64,000 nucleotides of DNA from Franzmannia pantelleriensis (GTDB lineage: Bacteria; Pseudomonadota; Gammaproteobacteria; Pseudomonadales; Halomonadaceae): NCBI RefSeq assembly GCF_900102875.1, contig NZ_FNGH01000002.1, forward strand, positions 62,001 through 126,000, written 5' to 3'. The stretch's first letter is position 1. Each line of letters begins with the position of its first letter. Position numbers and translations under genes: made by a program. The notes beneath the pieces were generated by a model. That model worked only from the letters and a program-made list of their open reading frames with translations. It ran no database searches and was not told where the DNA came from. Shown piece by piece: positions 7,642 through 16,387 of the stretch.

Positions 7642-9578
7642 CAGTGCGGGTCCTTGAGGGGTGGTTGGTGGCGTGCCGGCGAACGCTGGCGCCAGCCCAG
7701 TAGCTGGACGGGCATCTCGCCGGGCTGCTCCGGCGGAACGCTGGTCGCGGCGGTGCCGAGCGGCGCCAGTGTCGCCTCGGTAAGGGCGTTGTCGAGCCGT
7801 GTCAGCAGCGTGGTGGGGTGCTCCTCGCTGGGCACTGCCAGGAGCCCGGCGTGTGTCAGCCAGGCGCCGAGGCGGCGGCTGCCGGACAGGCGCACCAGCA
7901 GCGGGGCTGCGATCAGCCCGGCCCATACCGGCGTCAGCCACCAGAAGAAATTCGGCGTGAACTGGTACATGGCCAGCGCCCAGCCGCCGCCGAGCAGCGT
8001 GGCAGCACGGGTGTGGGCAAACGCCTGGCGCCAGGGCACCGGTCGGCCCTCGCGTACCTGCGGATCCCAGCCGACACTACGGCCGGCCAGGATGCCGAGC
8101 ACGAAAGCGCTGTGGTAGGCCATCATCAGCGGTGCGATCAGGATCGCGTGGAGCATTTCCAGCAGCGCGCTGACGCTCAGACGCCAGCGCCCGCCGAAGG
8201 CTGCCGGGGTTTGCCACAGCGCCAGCAGCAAGCCGAACAGCTTGGGCAGCAGCAGCATGGCCGCAGTCAGCGCCAGCAGTGGCATGACCATGGCACTGGT
8301 ATCCAGCGGCCAGTCGGGGAACAGCTGGTAGGCGTCGCCGAAGAAGCGTTCGCGGCGGAAGGCGCTGAGCATGGCGTCGGCGCTGCTCAGCGCCAGCATC
8401 ATCACCCACAGCAGCGAGGAGAGGTAGGCCAGGGCGCCCATGGCGAAGTGCAGGCGGCTGATCGGGTGCAGGCCGCTGGTCGCCAGCAGCCGCAGGTGCT
8501 GGAGATTGCCTTGGGTCCAGCGGCGGTCGCGCTTGGCGTAGTCGAGCAGGTTGCCGGGCAGCTCCTCGAAACTCTCGGTGAGGCACACCTCGAGGCGGAC
8601 TCGCCAGCCGGCGCGTCGCATCAGGGCGGCTTCGACGAAGTCGTGGCTCATGATATCCCCGCCCAGCGGTGGCCGGCCGGGGAGTTCTGGCAGCCCGCAG
8701 TGGGCCATGAAGGCGCGGGTGCGCAAGATCGCGTTATGGCCCCAATAGTTGGCGCAGTCGCCCTGCCAGAAGGCCTGGCCGGTAGCCAGCATGGGGCTGT
8801 AGAGCGCCGCTGCGAACTGCGTGAAACGCCCGAACAGGGTGTTCTGACGGATCGGGATCGGCACCGTCTGCAGCAGGCCGAGCGCGGGGTCACGCTGCAT
8901 GGCAGTGATCATCTGCAGCAGACTCTTGCCGCCCATCACGCTGTCGGCGTCGAGCACTACCAGATAGTCGTAGCGGCGTCCCCAGCGGCGGCAGAACTCG
9001 GCCAGGTTGCCGGCCTTGCGTGCGGTATTGTCGCTGCGCCGCCGGTAGTGCACCTCGAGCTGCCCCGCCAGGCGCTGCTGAAGCGCGCTGACATGGCGGC
9101 GCTCGGCGTCGGCAATGGCCTCGTCACGGCTATCGCTGAGCACGAAGGCCTCGACGCGGCCGTGCAGGTCATGGGGGGCATTCGCCAGCAGGTCGCGGCA
9201 GGTGGCCTCCAGCCCTGCCAGGGTGCGTGCCGGGTCTTCATGATAGATCGGCATGACCAGGGCGGTACGCGAGGTCAGCGGTGCTATCGCGGATGGCGCC
9301 TGGCGCGCCAGAGACAAGGGGTCGCGTCGAGCCAGGCTGAGCACGAAGCCGATCAGGGCGGTCCAGAAGGCCAGGGCGATCCAGCCGAAGGTAATGGCGA
9401 ATAGCCCCAGCACCGCCACCTGCAGCACGCTCAGGCCGCCGTCGTGGAGAATCCGGAACATGGTCGCCACGCCCAGTGCGGTGCTGGCCAGCACCAGCGC
9501 CACCAGCGCCAGCCGGCGCAGCCACAGCATGGGCTGGCGCGGCGCCGGGTCAGCGTAGCTCATCGGGGTACCAGACAT
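7641..9578 (-). CDS. opgH: glucans biosynthesis glucosyltransferase H
   Basis: About 645 residues. Inner-membrane GT2 enzyme that polymerises the beta-glucan backbone of osmoregulated periplasmic glucans from UDP-glucose. Two N-terminal membrane helices, then the GT2 domain with LVVLDADSV (DxD), GGDIMSHDFVEAALMRRAGW and the acceptor motif RRWTQGNLQH, then a cluster of C-terminal membrane helices. I prefer the ATG at 9578 because a GGAG site lies 4 nt upstream. In-frame ATGs at 9593 and 9563 are alternatives. It overlaps the end of opgG by 29 bp. Confidence 0.9.
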   Translation of the reverse strand: MSGTPMSYADPAPRQPMLWLRRLALVALVLASTALGVATMFRILHDGGLSVLQVAVLGLFAITFGWIALAFWTALIGFVLSLARRDPLSLARQAPSAIAPLTSRTALVMPIYHEDPARTLAGLEATCRDLLANAPHDLHGRVEAFVLSDSRDEAIADAERRHVSALQQRLAGQLEVHYRRRSDNTARKAGNLAEFCRRWGRRYDYLVVLDADSVMGGKSLLQMITAMQRDPALGLLQTVPIPIRQNTLFGRFTQFAAALYSPMLATGQAFWQGDCANYWGHNAILRTRAFMAHCGLPELPGRPPLGGDIMSHDFVEAALMRRAGWRVRLEVCLTESFEELPGNLLDYAKRDRRWTQGNLQHLRLLATSGLHPISRLHFAMGALAYLSSLLWVMMLALSSADAMLSAFRRERFFGDAYQLFPDWPLDTSAMVMPLLALTAAMLLLPKLFGLLLALWQTPAAFGGRWRLSVSALLEMLHAILIAPLMMAYHSAFVLGILAGRSVGWDPQVREGRPVPWRQAFAHTRAATLLGGGWALAMYQFTPNFFWWLTPVWAGLIAAPLLVRLSGSRRLGAWLTHAGLLAVPSEEHPTTLLTRLDNALTEATLAPLGTAATSVPPEQPGEMPVQLLGWRQRSPARHQPPLKDPH

Positions 9579-11100
9579 AGCTCCAGGTCTCACTGATGCG
9601 ATGGCCGCGCAGGGTCAGATAGAGACGCATGTCGGCGGCGCTGCGACCTTCGGGCTGTACGCGGAAGCTGGCGCGCCAGGTATCGCCACCGGGGAGCGGC
9701 TGTACCTGCAGCTGGTGGGTCTCACCGCGGCTGGTGGAGAGCTCGGCTTCCACCGGTTGGCTAGCGTCGAGGCCCGACAGCTCACCGCCCTGGAAGTCGA
9801 CCACGAACTGGCGGCGGCTGCGCGGCGGTGGGTCACTTTGGCCGGGAATCGCGCCCCAGCCGGTGCGGGTGCGTATCACGCTGGCAACCTGCTGGGCATC
9901 CGGTTGCGAGCCAAAGGTATGGGTACGGTAGTGAAAGCGTCGCGATTCACCGGCATTGAGAGGCTCATCCGGGACCCAGTAGGCAACGATATTGTCGTTG
10001 GTCTCGGTGTCGGTAGGGATCTCTACCAGCTCGACGCCACCGCTGCCCCAGTCGCCGCCGAGCGCTTCTACCCACTGGCTGGGACGACGCTCATAGCGTG
10101 CCTCCATGTCGAGGTAGGCGTCGAAATCACGCTCGCGCTGGACCAGCCCGAAGCCGCCCGGGGAGTCGTCCTGTAGTGCCGAGAGGCGCAGCCGGCGAGG
10201 GTTGGAGAGCGGCCGCCAGATCCACTCCCCGGCGGCGGTGCGCATGGCGAGACCGTCGGAGTCGTGCACCCGCGGGCGGAAGTCGTCGGCGCCATAGGGG
10301 CTGGTATCGCCATGGGCAAACATGCTGGTCAGCGGTGCCACGCCGAGCTTGGCGACGTCGCGGCGGGCGAACAGCCGGGCATCGACCTCGATCTCCACGT
10401 TGCGTCCGGGGCGGATATCGAAGCGGTAGGCGCCGGTCAACGATGGGCTGTCGAGCAGCGCCAGTACGCTCATCTGATCGGCGTCTTGCGCAGGCTTGAG
10501 CAGCCAGAACTCGCGGAAAGCCGGGAACTCCTCGCCCTGGGGGGCGGCGGTATCGATGGCCAGGCCGCGTGACGACAGACCATAGCCCTGGTCGCGTCCC
10601 ACCAGGCGAAAGTAGCTGGCGCCGAGAAACACGACGAACTCATCGGCGTAGTCGCCGCGGTTGAGCGGGTAGTGCAGGCGAAACCCAGCATGCCCGGCAC
10701 CCTCCAGGTCGGCCTCGAGCAGGCGTTCGGCATCGCCGTCGTAGTCGTAGTCGTCGGTGGAGAAATCCAACGCACGGACCTCACCATCCTCGATCAGGTT
10801 GAGGGTCACCGGCGTATCGAACAGAAAACCGCTATGGAACAGCTGCACCGAAAACAGGCCGTCGTCACGCCAGATCGCCCGATCGCCGCGAAAGCGGATC
10901 TGACGGTAGGTATCATAATTCAGATTGCGGAGTATGGCGGGCATCTCCCCGTGACCGCTATTGTGGGGCTCGTTGGCAAGCGTCTCGGCGCGCTCGATCA
11001 CCGCCTCGAAGTGGTGCTGGATATTGTGTTCGGCGCTGGCCAGGGGCGCTAGCATCAGCCAGCAGGCGCATCCCAGGGCGGTGCGTATCGTGCGGTTCAC
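9550..11100 (-). CDS. opgG: glucans biosynthesis protein G (periplasmic)
   Basis: 516 residues with a clear Sec signal peptide: MNRTIRTA, a hydrophobic stretch and cleavage after ASA near residue 23. The mature protein has the OpgG beta-sandwich content, including IRFRGDRAIW, LFHSGFLFD, GASYFRLVGRDQGYGLSSRGLAIDT split over residues ~160-190, and the FWLLKP strand. OpgG acts in the periplasm on the nascent glucan made by OpgH and is needed for branching. First gene of the minus-strand unit opgG-opgH-FkbM-creatininase. Divergent from the alkaline-phosphatase-superfamily gene. Confidence 0.92.
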   Translation of the reverse strand: MNRTIRTALGCACWLMLAPLASAEHNIQHHFEAVIERAETLANEPHNSGHGEMPAILRNLNYDTYRQIRFRGDRAIWRDDGLFSVQLFHSGFLFDTPVTLNLIEDGEVRALDFSTDDYDYDGDAERLLEADLEGAGHAGFRLHYPLNRGDYADEFVVFLGASYFRLVGRDQGYGLSSRGLAIDTAAPQGEEFPAFREFWLLKPAQDADQMSVLALLDSPSLTGAYRFDIRPGRNVEIEVDARLFARRDVAKLGVAPLTSMFAHGDTSPYGADDFRPRVHDSDGLAMRTAAGEWIWRPLSNPRRLRLSALQDDSPGGFGLVQRERDFDAYLDMEARYERRPSQWVEALGGDWGSGGVELVEIPTDTETNDNIVAYWVPDEPLNAGESRRFHYRTHTFGSQPDAQQVASVIRTRTGWGAIPGQSDPPPRSRRQFVVDFQGGELSGLDASQPVEAELSTSRGETHQLQVQPLPGGDTWRASFRVQPEGRSAADMRLYLTLRGHRISETWSYVWYPDELR

Positions 11101-11209
11101 CGGCGTCTCCTTGCAGCGAGCAGGTTAAAACGAGACATAACTTGTACAGATATTGATTACAGTACATGATTTATCGAGCTGCCACCCGACAAAAAAGGAT
11201 TTCGTGCCT

Positions 11210-12835
11210 ATGCGCTGGCTGATTAGTGGCCTGCTTCTCAATATCCTAGTGCTGATTCCTCTGTGGTGGCGGTTTACCGAGTTCACGCCGCGTCTGATCG
11301 CCTGGGAGGCGTGGTGGCTGGCGGCGCTGTTCGCGCTGTTGCCGCTGTCCGCCTGGAGCCGGGCGCTGCGCTGGTTGGCAGTGACGCTGGTGATGTTCGG
11401 CGTACTGGCAGGGCTTGGCGAGGCTGCCGCTCAGCTGGCGCTGGGACGCTCGCTCAACGTCTATCTCGACCTGCCGTTGTTGCGTGCTGTCTACCACCTG
11501 TTACAGGGCAATCTCGGTGACCTTGCCGCTGTGCTGGCCATGACTGCCGGTGCAGGGCTGATCATCGTCGTCATCTGGGGCCTGGCGAGGCTGCTGGCAG
11601 GCCTACTTGCCCGGCCACAGCGCAAGGTGGCACGCATGATCACCCTCGCGGCGCTGGCCGTTGTCACGCTGCTGGCCGGCCTGGAGATCGCCGGCACACG
11701 AATGGTCCCGGTGGCACGCACGCCGCTAGTGGACACCTGGCGCTACCAGGCCGAGCAGGTGGTGGCGACCCACCAGGCCCGTCAGGCGTTCACCGAGCGA
11801 CTCGCCGAGTCGCCGAGTCCGGCGCAGCCGCTGCCGGGGCTGGAAGGACGCGACGTGATCCTGGCTTTCGTCGAGTCCTACGGCGTTGCCGCCGTGGAAG
11901 ATGAGCGCTACTCCCACGTGCTGCTGCCGACCCTCGCCGAGATGGACGAGCGGCTGGCCGCCGCCGGGCTCGAGGTGGTGTCCGGGGTGCTCGATGCGCC
12001 GATTCGCGGCGGCCAGTCGTGGCTGGCGCATGCCACTGCGCTCAGCGGACTATGGATCGACAACCAGCTGTGGTATCGGCTGCTGCTCGACAGTGACCAG
12101 GCCACCCTGATCGACGACTTTCGTGCCACCGGCCAGCGCACCCAGACGGTGATGCCGGCGATCACCATGCTGTGGCCGGAGGGCGAGGCCTACGGCTTCG
12201 ACGACATCTATGCCGCCGCCGACATCGACTACGCCGGGCCGGCGCTGCACTGGGTGACCATGCCCGACCAGTTCGTGCTCGACTACTACCAGCGCCGCAT
12301 TCGCGAGCCTCAACGGATACCGCTATTTACCCAGATCGCGTTGATCTCCAGCCATGCGCCGTGGACGCCGATCCTGCCGGTACTCGACGACTGGGAACTG
12401 ATCGGTGACGGCAGCCTGTTCGCGCCCTGGGAGCACGCCGGCGACCCGCCCGAAGTGGTGTGGCAGGATATAGAGCGTATCCGTGACCACTACGCCTGGT
12501 CGGTCAACTACTCGGTCAAGGCCACCGCACGCTGGGCCGAGTGGGCGGTCGACGATAATACGCTGCTGATCATGCTCGGCGATCACCAGGCCGCGCCGCT
12601 GATCACCGGCGAGGGCGCCAGCCTCGGCGTGCCGGTGCATATCATCAGCGGCGACCCTGAGCTGCTGGCGCCATTTCTCGAGCGCGGCTTCGTACCCGGT
12701 ACCCTGCCGCCGCCGTCGGAGGGCGCGGCGGGCATGGATCGCCTGCGCGGCTGGTTGCACGAAGACTTCGGCGTGCCCGGCGCTAGCCTCGCCCCGCTGG
12801 CTGACGAGCAGCGCTTACCAGGTGGCGCACCATGA
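11210..12835 (+). CDS. membrane-anchored alkaline phosphatase/sulfatase-superfamily enzyme (possible phosphoglycerol-type transferase)
   Basis: About 541 residues. Four or five membrane helices fill residues 1-170, then a periplasmic catalytic domain. Superfamily metal-site motifs: AFVESYG, then GGQSWLAHATALSG holding the likely nucleophile Ser/Thr, and LIMLGDHQAAP with the Asp-His pair. The architecture matches LtaS/OpgB-type enzymes. Position opposite opgG suggests it could add phosphoglycerol or a similar group to periplasmic glucans, but no substrate is shown. The ATG at 11210 has AAGGAT 9 nt upstream; a GTG two codons earlier is possible. Its stop overlaps the next start (ATGA). Confidence 0.75.
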   Translation: MRWLISGLLLNILVLIPLWWRFTEFTPRLIAWEAWWLAALFALLPLSAWSRALRWLAVTLVMFGVLAGLGEAAAQLALGRSLNVYLDLPLLRAVYHLLQGNLGDLAAVLAMTAGAGLIIVVIWGLARLLAGLLARPQRKVARMITLAALAVVTLLAGLEIAGTRMVPVARTPLVDTWRYQAEQVVATHQARQAFTERLAESPSPAQPLPGLEGRDVILAFVESYGVAAVEDERYSHVLLPTLAEMDERLAAAGLEVVSGVLDAPIRGGQSWLAHATALSGLWIDNQLWYRLLLDSDQATLIDDFRATGQRTQTVMPAITMLWPEGEAYGFDDIYAAADIDYAGPALHWVTMPDQFVLDYYQRRIREPQRIPLFTQIALISSHAPWTPILPVLDDWELIGDGSLFAPWEHAGDPPEVVWQDIERIRDHYAWSVNYSVKATARWAEWAVDDNTLLIMLGDHQAAPLITGEGASLGVPVHIISGDPELLAPFLERGFVPGTLPPPSEGAAGMDRLRGWLHEDFGVPGASLAPLADEQRLPGGAP

Positions 12836-14286
12836 ATGAATCCCTGACCCCGGTGATTCTCGCCGGCGGCAGCGGCAGCCGGCTGTGGCCGCTGTCGCGC
12901 CAACACTATCCCAAGCAGTTCCTGGCGCTGGGCGATCAGGGCGGCGTTGACGTGCCGGCCAGCCTGCTCCAGCAGACTTTTGCGCGTCTGGATGGCCTGC
13001 CCCTGACGCCGGCGCTGGTGGTGGGCAGCGAGCCGCATCGCTTCCTGCTCGCCGAGCAGCTGCGCCAGGCCGGGGTCGAGGATGCGACCCTGCTGCTCGA
13101 GCCGGAGGGCCGCAATACCGCCCCGGCGATCGCCTGTGCCGCACTTCACGCCCGTCGGGACGGCGGTGACCCGCTGCTGCTGGTGCTGCCCGCCGACCAC
13201 CTGATCCGCGATTGCCAGGCGTTTCAGGCCAGCGTCGGGGCGGCGGCAAGCCTGGCGGCAAGCGGTGAGCTAGTGACCTTCGGCGTAGTGCCTGAGCGCG
13301 CCGAGACTGGCTTCGGTTATATACAGCGTGGCGCACGATTGGGACCGGCGGGATATCGGCTGGCGCGCTTCGTCGAGAAACCCGACCGCGCCACCGCCGA
13401 GGGCTATCTGGCTAGCGGCGACTACCTGTGGAACAGCGGCATGTTCGTGTTTCGCGCCTCGCGCTACCTCGACGAGCTGGCGGCGCGGCAGCCGGCCATG
13501 CTCGCCGCCTGCCGCGCCGCAGTGGAGGGGGCTCGCGAGGACCTCGACTTTCTGCGCCTCAATGCCGCGGCCTTTTGCCAGAGCCCCGCCGACTCCATCG
13601 ACTACGCGGTGATGGAGCACGCCGATCGCGCGGCGGTGGTCCCGCTGGAGGCCGGCTGGTCGGATATCGGTGGGTTCCAGGCGCTGTGGGAGGCCAGTCC
13701 CAAGGATGCCGACGACAATGTCGTGAGCGGCGATGTACAGCTCCACGACTGTCGTGGGCTACTGGTGCACGCCGAGCAGCGGCTGGTCAGCGCGCTGGGA
13801 GTCGAGGATCTGGTGATCGTCGAGACTCAGGACGCGGTACTGGTAACGCCGCGTCGGCGCAGCCAGGAGGTCAAGACGCTGGTCGAGGCGCTACTGGCGG
13901 CGGGGCGCGACGAGCCGGTTCACCACCCGCGGGTGCATCGGCCCTGGGGCAGCTACCAGGCCATCGAGCGCGGCCAGCGCTATCAGGTCAAGCACATCAC
14001 CGTGGCGCCGGGAGGGCGGCTGTCGCGGCAGCTGCATCATCACCGCGCCGAACACTGGGTAGTGGTCAGCGGCACCGCCAGGGTGACCCTCGATGACCGC
14101 GAATTCATGCTCAGCGAGAACCAGTCGACCTATATCCCTATCGGCGCCACTCACCGCCTGGAGAACCCCGGCAAGATTCCGCTGGAGCTGATCGAGGTGC
14201 AGTCGGGAAGCTACCTGGGCGAGGACGATATCGTGCGTTTTGAAGATATATACGGTAGGGATGACGGCTCAATAAAGCCGGAATGA
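12832..14286 (+). CDS. manC: mannose-1-phosphate guanylyltransferase/mannose-6-phosphate isomerase
   Basis: 484 residues, standard length for the bifunctional type II enzyme. N-terminal nucleotidyltransferase with LAGGSGSRLWPLSR, YPKQFL and FVEKPDRA. The C-terminal cupin, with HHHRAEHWVVVSGTA, carries the phosphomannose isomerase activity. It makes GDP-mannose for envelope polysaccharides. Translationally coupled to the upstream membrane enzyme. The 3' end overlaps the convergent acyltransferase gene by 18 bp. Confidence 0.9.
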   Translation: MNESLTPVILAGGSGSRLWPLSRQHYPKQFLALGDQGGVDVPASLLQQTFARLDGLPLTPALVVGSEPHRFLLAEQLRQAGVEDATLLLEPEGRNTAPAIACAALHARRDGGDPLLLVLPADHLIRDCQAFQASVGAAASLAASGELVTFGVVPERAETGFGYIQRGARLGPAGYRLARFVEKPDRATAEGYLASGDYLWNSGMFVFRASRYLDELAARQPAMLAACRAAVEGAREDLDFLRLNAAAFCQSPADSIDYAVMEHADRAAVVPLEAGWSDIGGFQALWEASPKDADDNVVSGDVQLHDCRGLLVHAEQRLVSALGVEDLVIVETQDAVLVTPRRRSQEVKTLVEALLAAGRDEPVHHPRVHRPWGSYQAIERGQRYQVKHITVAPGGRLSRQLHHHRAEHWVVVSGTARVTLDDREFMLSENQSTYIPIGATHRLENPGKIPLELIEVQSGSYLGEDDIVRFEDIYGRDDGSIKPE

Positions 14287-15201
14287 GGGGTGGTCGGGAT
14301 GCCCCTGCAGCTCCTCGATGACCTTGCGGTAGCGCTTGTACTCCCACTGGTACTGGGCGGGCTCCAGAGCGATAGCGGCCTCCACGCAGGCGTTGACGCC
14401 GGCCGCCGAGGCGGTCTCGTCGGTTTCGTAGACCCGCGGGTCGGCTTCCAGGAAATGAATTACGAACCCCCTGCCGGGCACACGCTGCGCCACCCCGGTG
14501 ACTACACGGGCCTGAGTGCGGGCGACCAGTTTGGGGAGCAGGGTAGCGGTGTAGGCCAGGCGGCCGTAGAAGGGTGCGAATACGCCGCTGCCCCAGTCGG
14601 GCTCCTGATCGGGCAGGATGCCCACCGCCTCGCTGCGTTTGAGCGCCTTGAGCAGCGACGCCACACCGCGCGGATTGGTGGGCACCAGGCTGGCGCCCAT
14701 GCGCTCGCGCCCGTGGCGAATCACTGGGTCCAGGGCGGCGATCTTGGGCGGCTCGTACATGGCGGTAAAAGGGAAGTGGCTCGACAGCCAGAAGTTGAGC
14801 ACCTCCCAGTTGCCGAAGTGGGGCGCCAGCACGATTACGCCGCGGCCCTCGGTGCGGGCGTCGTCGAGCAGGTCGCGGCCGTGCACGTCGAGGATTGAGC
14901 GCTCCACGCGGCCCGGCTCGGCCATCCAGGCAAAGCCCAGCTCGAGCATGGTGGCGGTGGAGTGGGCGAGGCTGTGGCGGGCCAGGTGGCGCCGCTCAGC
15001 GTCGCTCTGCTCGGGATAGACCTCGGCCAGGTTGATCTCGGTGACCTCGCGCTCGCGGCGACTGAAACGGTGCACCAGTGGACCGGCGATACGTGCCAGC
15101 CGCCACAGAAGGCCCAGACGGCAGCTGGCCAGAACCCGCCAGAGTCCGGCGATCAGCTTGGCCTGTAGCGGCGAAGCGCTGGAACGTGGTTTGCGGCTCA
15201 T
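14269..15201 (-). CDS. LpxL/HtrB-type lipid A acyltransferase
   Basis: 310 residues. The acyltransferase motif HFGNWE (His-x4-Glu) lies near residue 135, followed by a YEPPKIAALD block and DQEPDWGSG, all standard in the LpxL/LpxM family. One N-terminal hydrophobic segment anchors it to the inner membrane. It would transfer a secondary acyl chain onto lipid A precursor. The ATG at 15201 lies 2 bp after the stop of the upstream small membrane-protein gene, so the two are cotranscribed. The substrate acyl chain is not predictable. Confidence 0.85.
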   Translation of the reverse strand: MSRKPRSSASPLQAKLIAGLWRVLASCRLGLLWRLARIAGPLVHRFSRREREVTEINLAEVYPEQSDAERRHLARHSLAHSTATMLELGFAWMAEPGRVERSILDVHGRDLLDDARTEGRGVIVLAPHFGNWEVLNFWLSSHFPFTAMYEPPKIAALDPVIRHGRERMGASLVPTNPRGVASLLKALKRSEAVGILPDQEPDWGSGVFAPFYGRLAYTATLLPKLVARTQARVVTGVAQRVPGRGFVIHFLEADPRVYETDETASAAGVNACVEAAIALEPAQYQWEYKRYRKVIEELQGHPDHPSFRLY

Positions 15202-15203
15202 GT

Positions 15204-15581
15204 TCAGACCAGCCAAGTATCGACGTTGTCCGGGGCGCGCTGAGCCTGCAGCGCCTTGATGCCCTTGACGCAGCGAATCACCAGCCATACCACGACCGCC
15301 AGCCACAGCACGAAGCCGATGGCGATCAGGGTCAGGATGCCGGCGAGCAGAAAGTAGACCAGCGAGATCCAGAAGGTGCGGATCTGGAAGCGGTAGTGCT
15401 CGTCCAGCCAGTCGGGGCCCTTGCCGCGGTAGACGTAGGCGATCACCACGCCGATCAGCGAGGTCAGCCCGCCGGTAGCGATCCCCGCCAGGAGCAGCAC
15501 ATAGACCACAATGGGGATGGTGGTATCGGGCCCGTTCGACGGTTCGACCGGATTGGGCTCGGGGGTGACGGTATCATTCAT
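15204..15581 (-). CDS. DUF4870-family small membrane protein
   Basis: 125 residues. A polar N-terminal ~20 residues are followed by membrane helices from ~25-50 and two more from ~70-110, with the HYRFQIRTFWISLVY segment typical of DUF4870. Function unknown. Cotranscribed with the acyltransferase downstream, so an envelope role is plausible but unproven. Confidence 0.75.
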   Translation of the reverse strand: MNDTVTPEPNPVEPSNGPDTTIPIVVYVLLLAGIATGGLTSLIGVVIAYVYRGKGPDWLDEHYRFQIRTFWISLVYFLLAGILTLIAIGFVLWLAVVVWLVIRCVKGIKALQAQRAPDNVDTWLV

Positions 15582-15660
15582 CGGGTCATCCTTGAGGCGT
15601 TACCATACAGGCCTTCATGATACCCGCCACGGCCGATGATGCCAGCACCGAGACCGCCCG

Positions 15661-16308
15661 ATGAGCGAACCACCGATTTGCCCCCTGTGCGCCGCCGGCC
15701 CCTGCGGCCACTATCACCGCGACACCCGGCGTGACTATCTGCAGTGCCCGCGCTGTGCGCTGATCTTCGTGCCGGCGGCCTTTCATCTGGCGCCGCAGGC
15801 GGAGCGTGCGGTCTACGACCAGCACCAGAACTCCCCCGCGGATGCCGGCTACCGGCGTTTTCTCTCACGGCTGTATACGCCGCTGATCGCCGAGCTCGTT
15901 CCTGGGGCCTGCGGCCTAGACTTCGGTAGCGGGCCGGGACCGACGCTGTCGGTGATGTTTGAGGAGGCCGGCCATCCAATGGCGATCTACGATCCTTACT
16001 ATGCGCCGGACACGACAGTGTTGACGGGGCAGTATGACTTTATTACGGCCACTGAGGTGGTCGAGCACCTGGCGGCGCCGGGGCGTGAATTGGCTCGGCT
16101 GGTGGGACTGCTGCGGCCGGGAGGCTGGCTGGGGCTGATGACCAAGCGGCCCACAGGACATGCCGCCTTCGGCGACTGGCACTATATTCTCGATCCCACG
16201 CACATTGGTTACTACAGTGAGGCCACCCTGAGCTGGTTCGCCTCTACCCATGGCCTCTCGGTGCGCTTTCCGGCCTCCGACGTGGCGCTGCTGCATAAGG
16301 GCCGCTAG
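15661..16308 (+). CDS. class I SAM methyltransferase with N-terminal zinc ribbon
   Basis: 215 residues. The N terminus has CPLCAAGPCG and CPRCAL, two Cys pairs that look like a zinc ribbon. Motif I LDFGSGPG is near residue 80, followed by TATEVVEHL and LLRPGGWLGLMT, the usual class I methyltransferase strands. Single gene divergent from the DUF4870 unit by 79 bp. The substrate is unknown; zinc-ribbon methyltransferases of this layout act on small molecules or sugars as often as on RNA. Confidence 0.75.
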   Translation: MSEPPICPLCAAGPCGHYHRDTRRDYLQCPRCALIFVPAAFHLAPQAERAVYDQHQNSPADAGYRRFLSRLYTPLIAELVPGACGLDFGSGPGPTLSVMFEEAGHPMAIYDPYYAPDTTVLTGQYDFITATEVVEHLAAPGRELARLVGLLRPGGWLGLMTKRPTGHAAFGDWHYILDPTHIGYYSEATLSWFASTHGLSVRFPASDVALLHKGR

Positions 16309-16387
16309 GGCAATCCTCGGACTCACCGGGTGGGCGCAGTGGGCTGACATGATAGAGTGCTAATAGGCAATCCCTTAGGGAGTAGCG

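Noticed and set aside
11144-11166. TGTAC/GTACA inverted repeat in the opgG divergent promoter region
   Set aside because: Five-base arms with a long spacer can occur by chance, and no regulator gene is adjacent.
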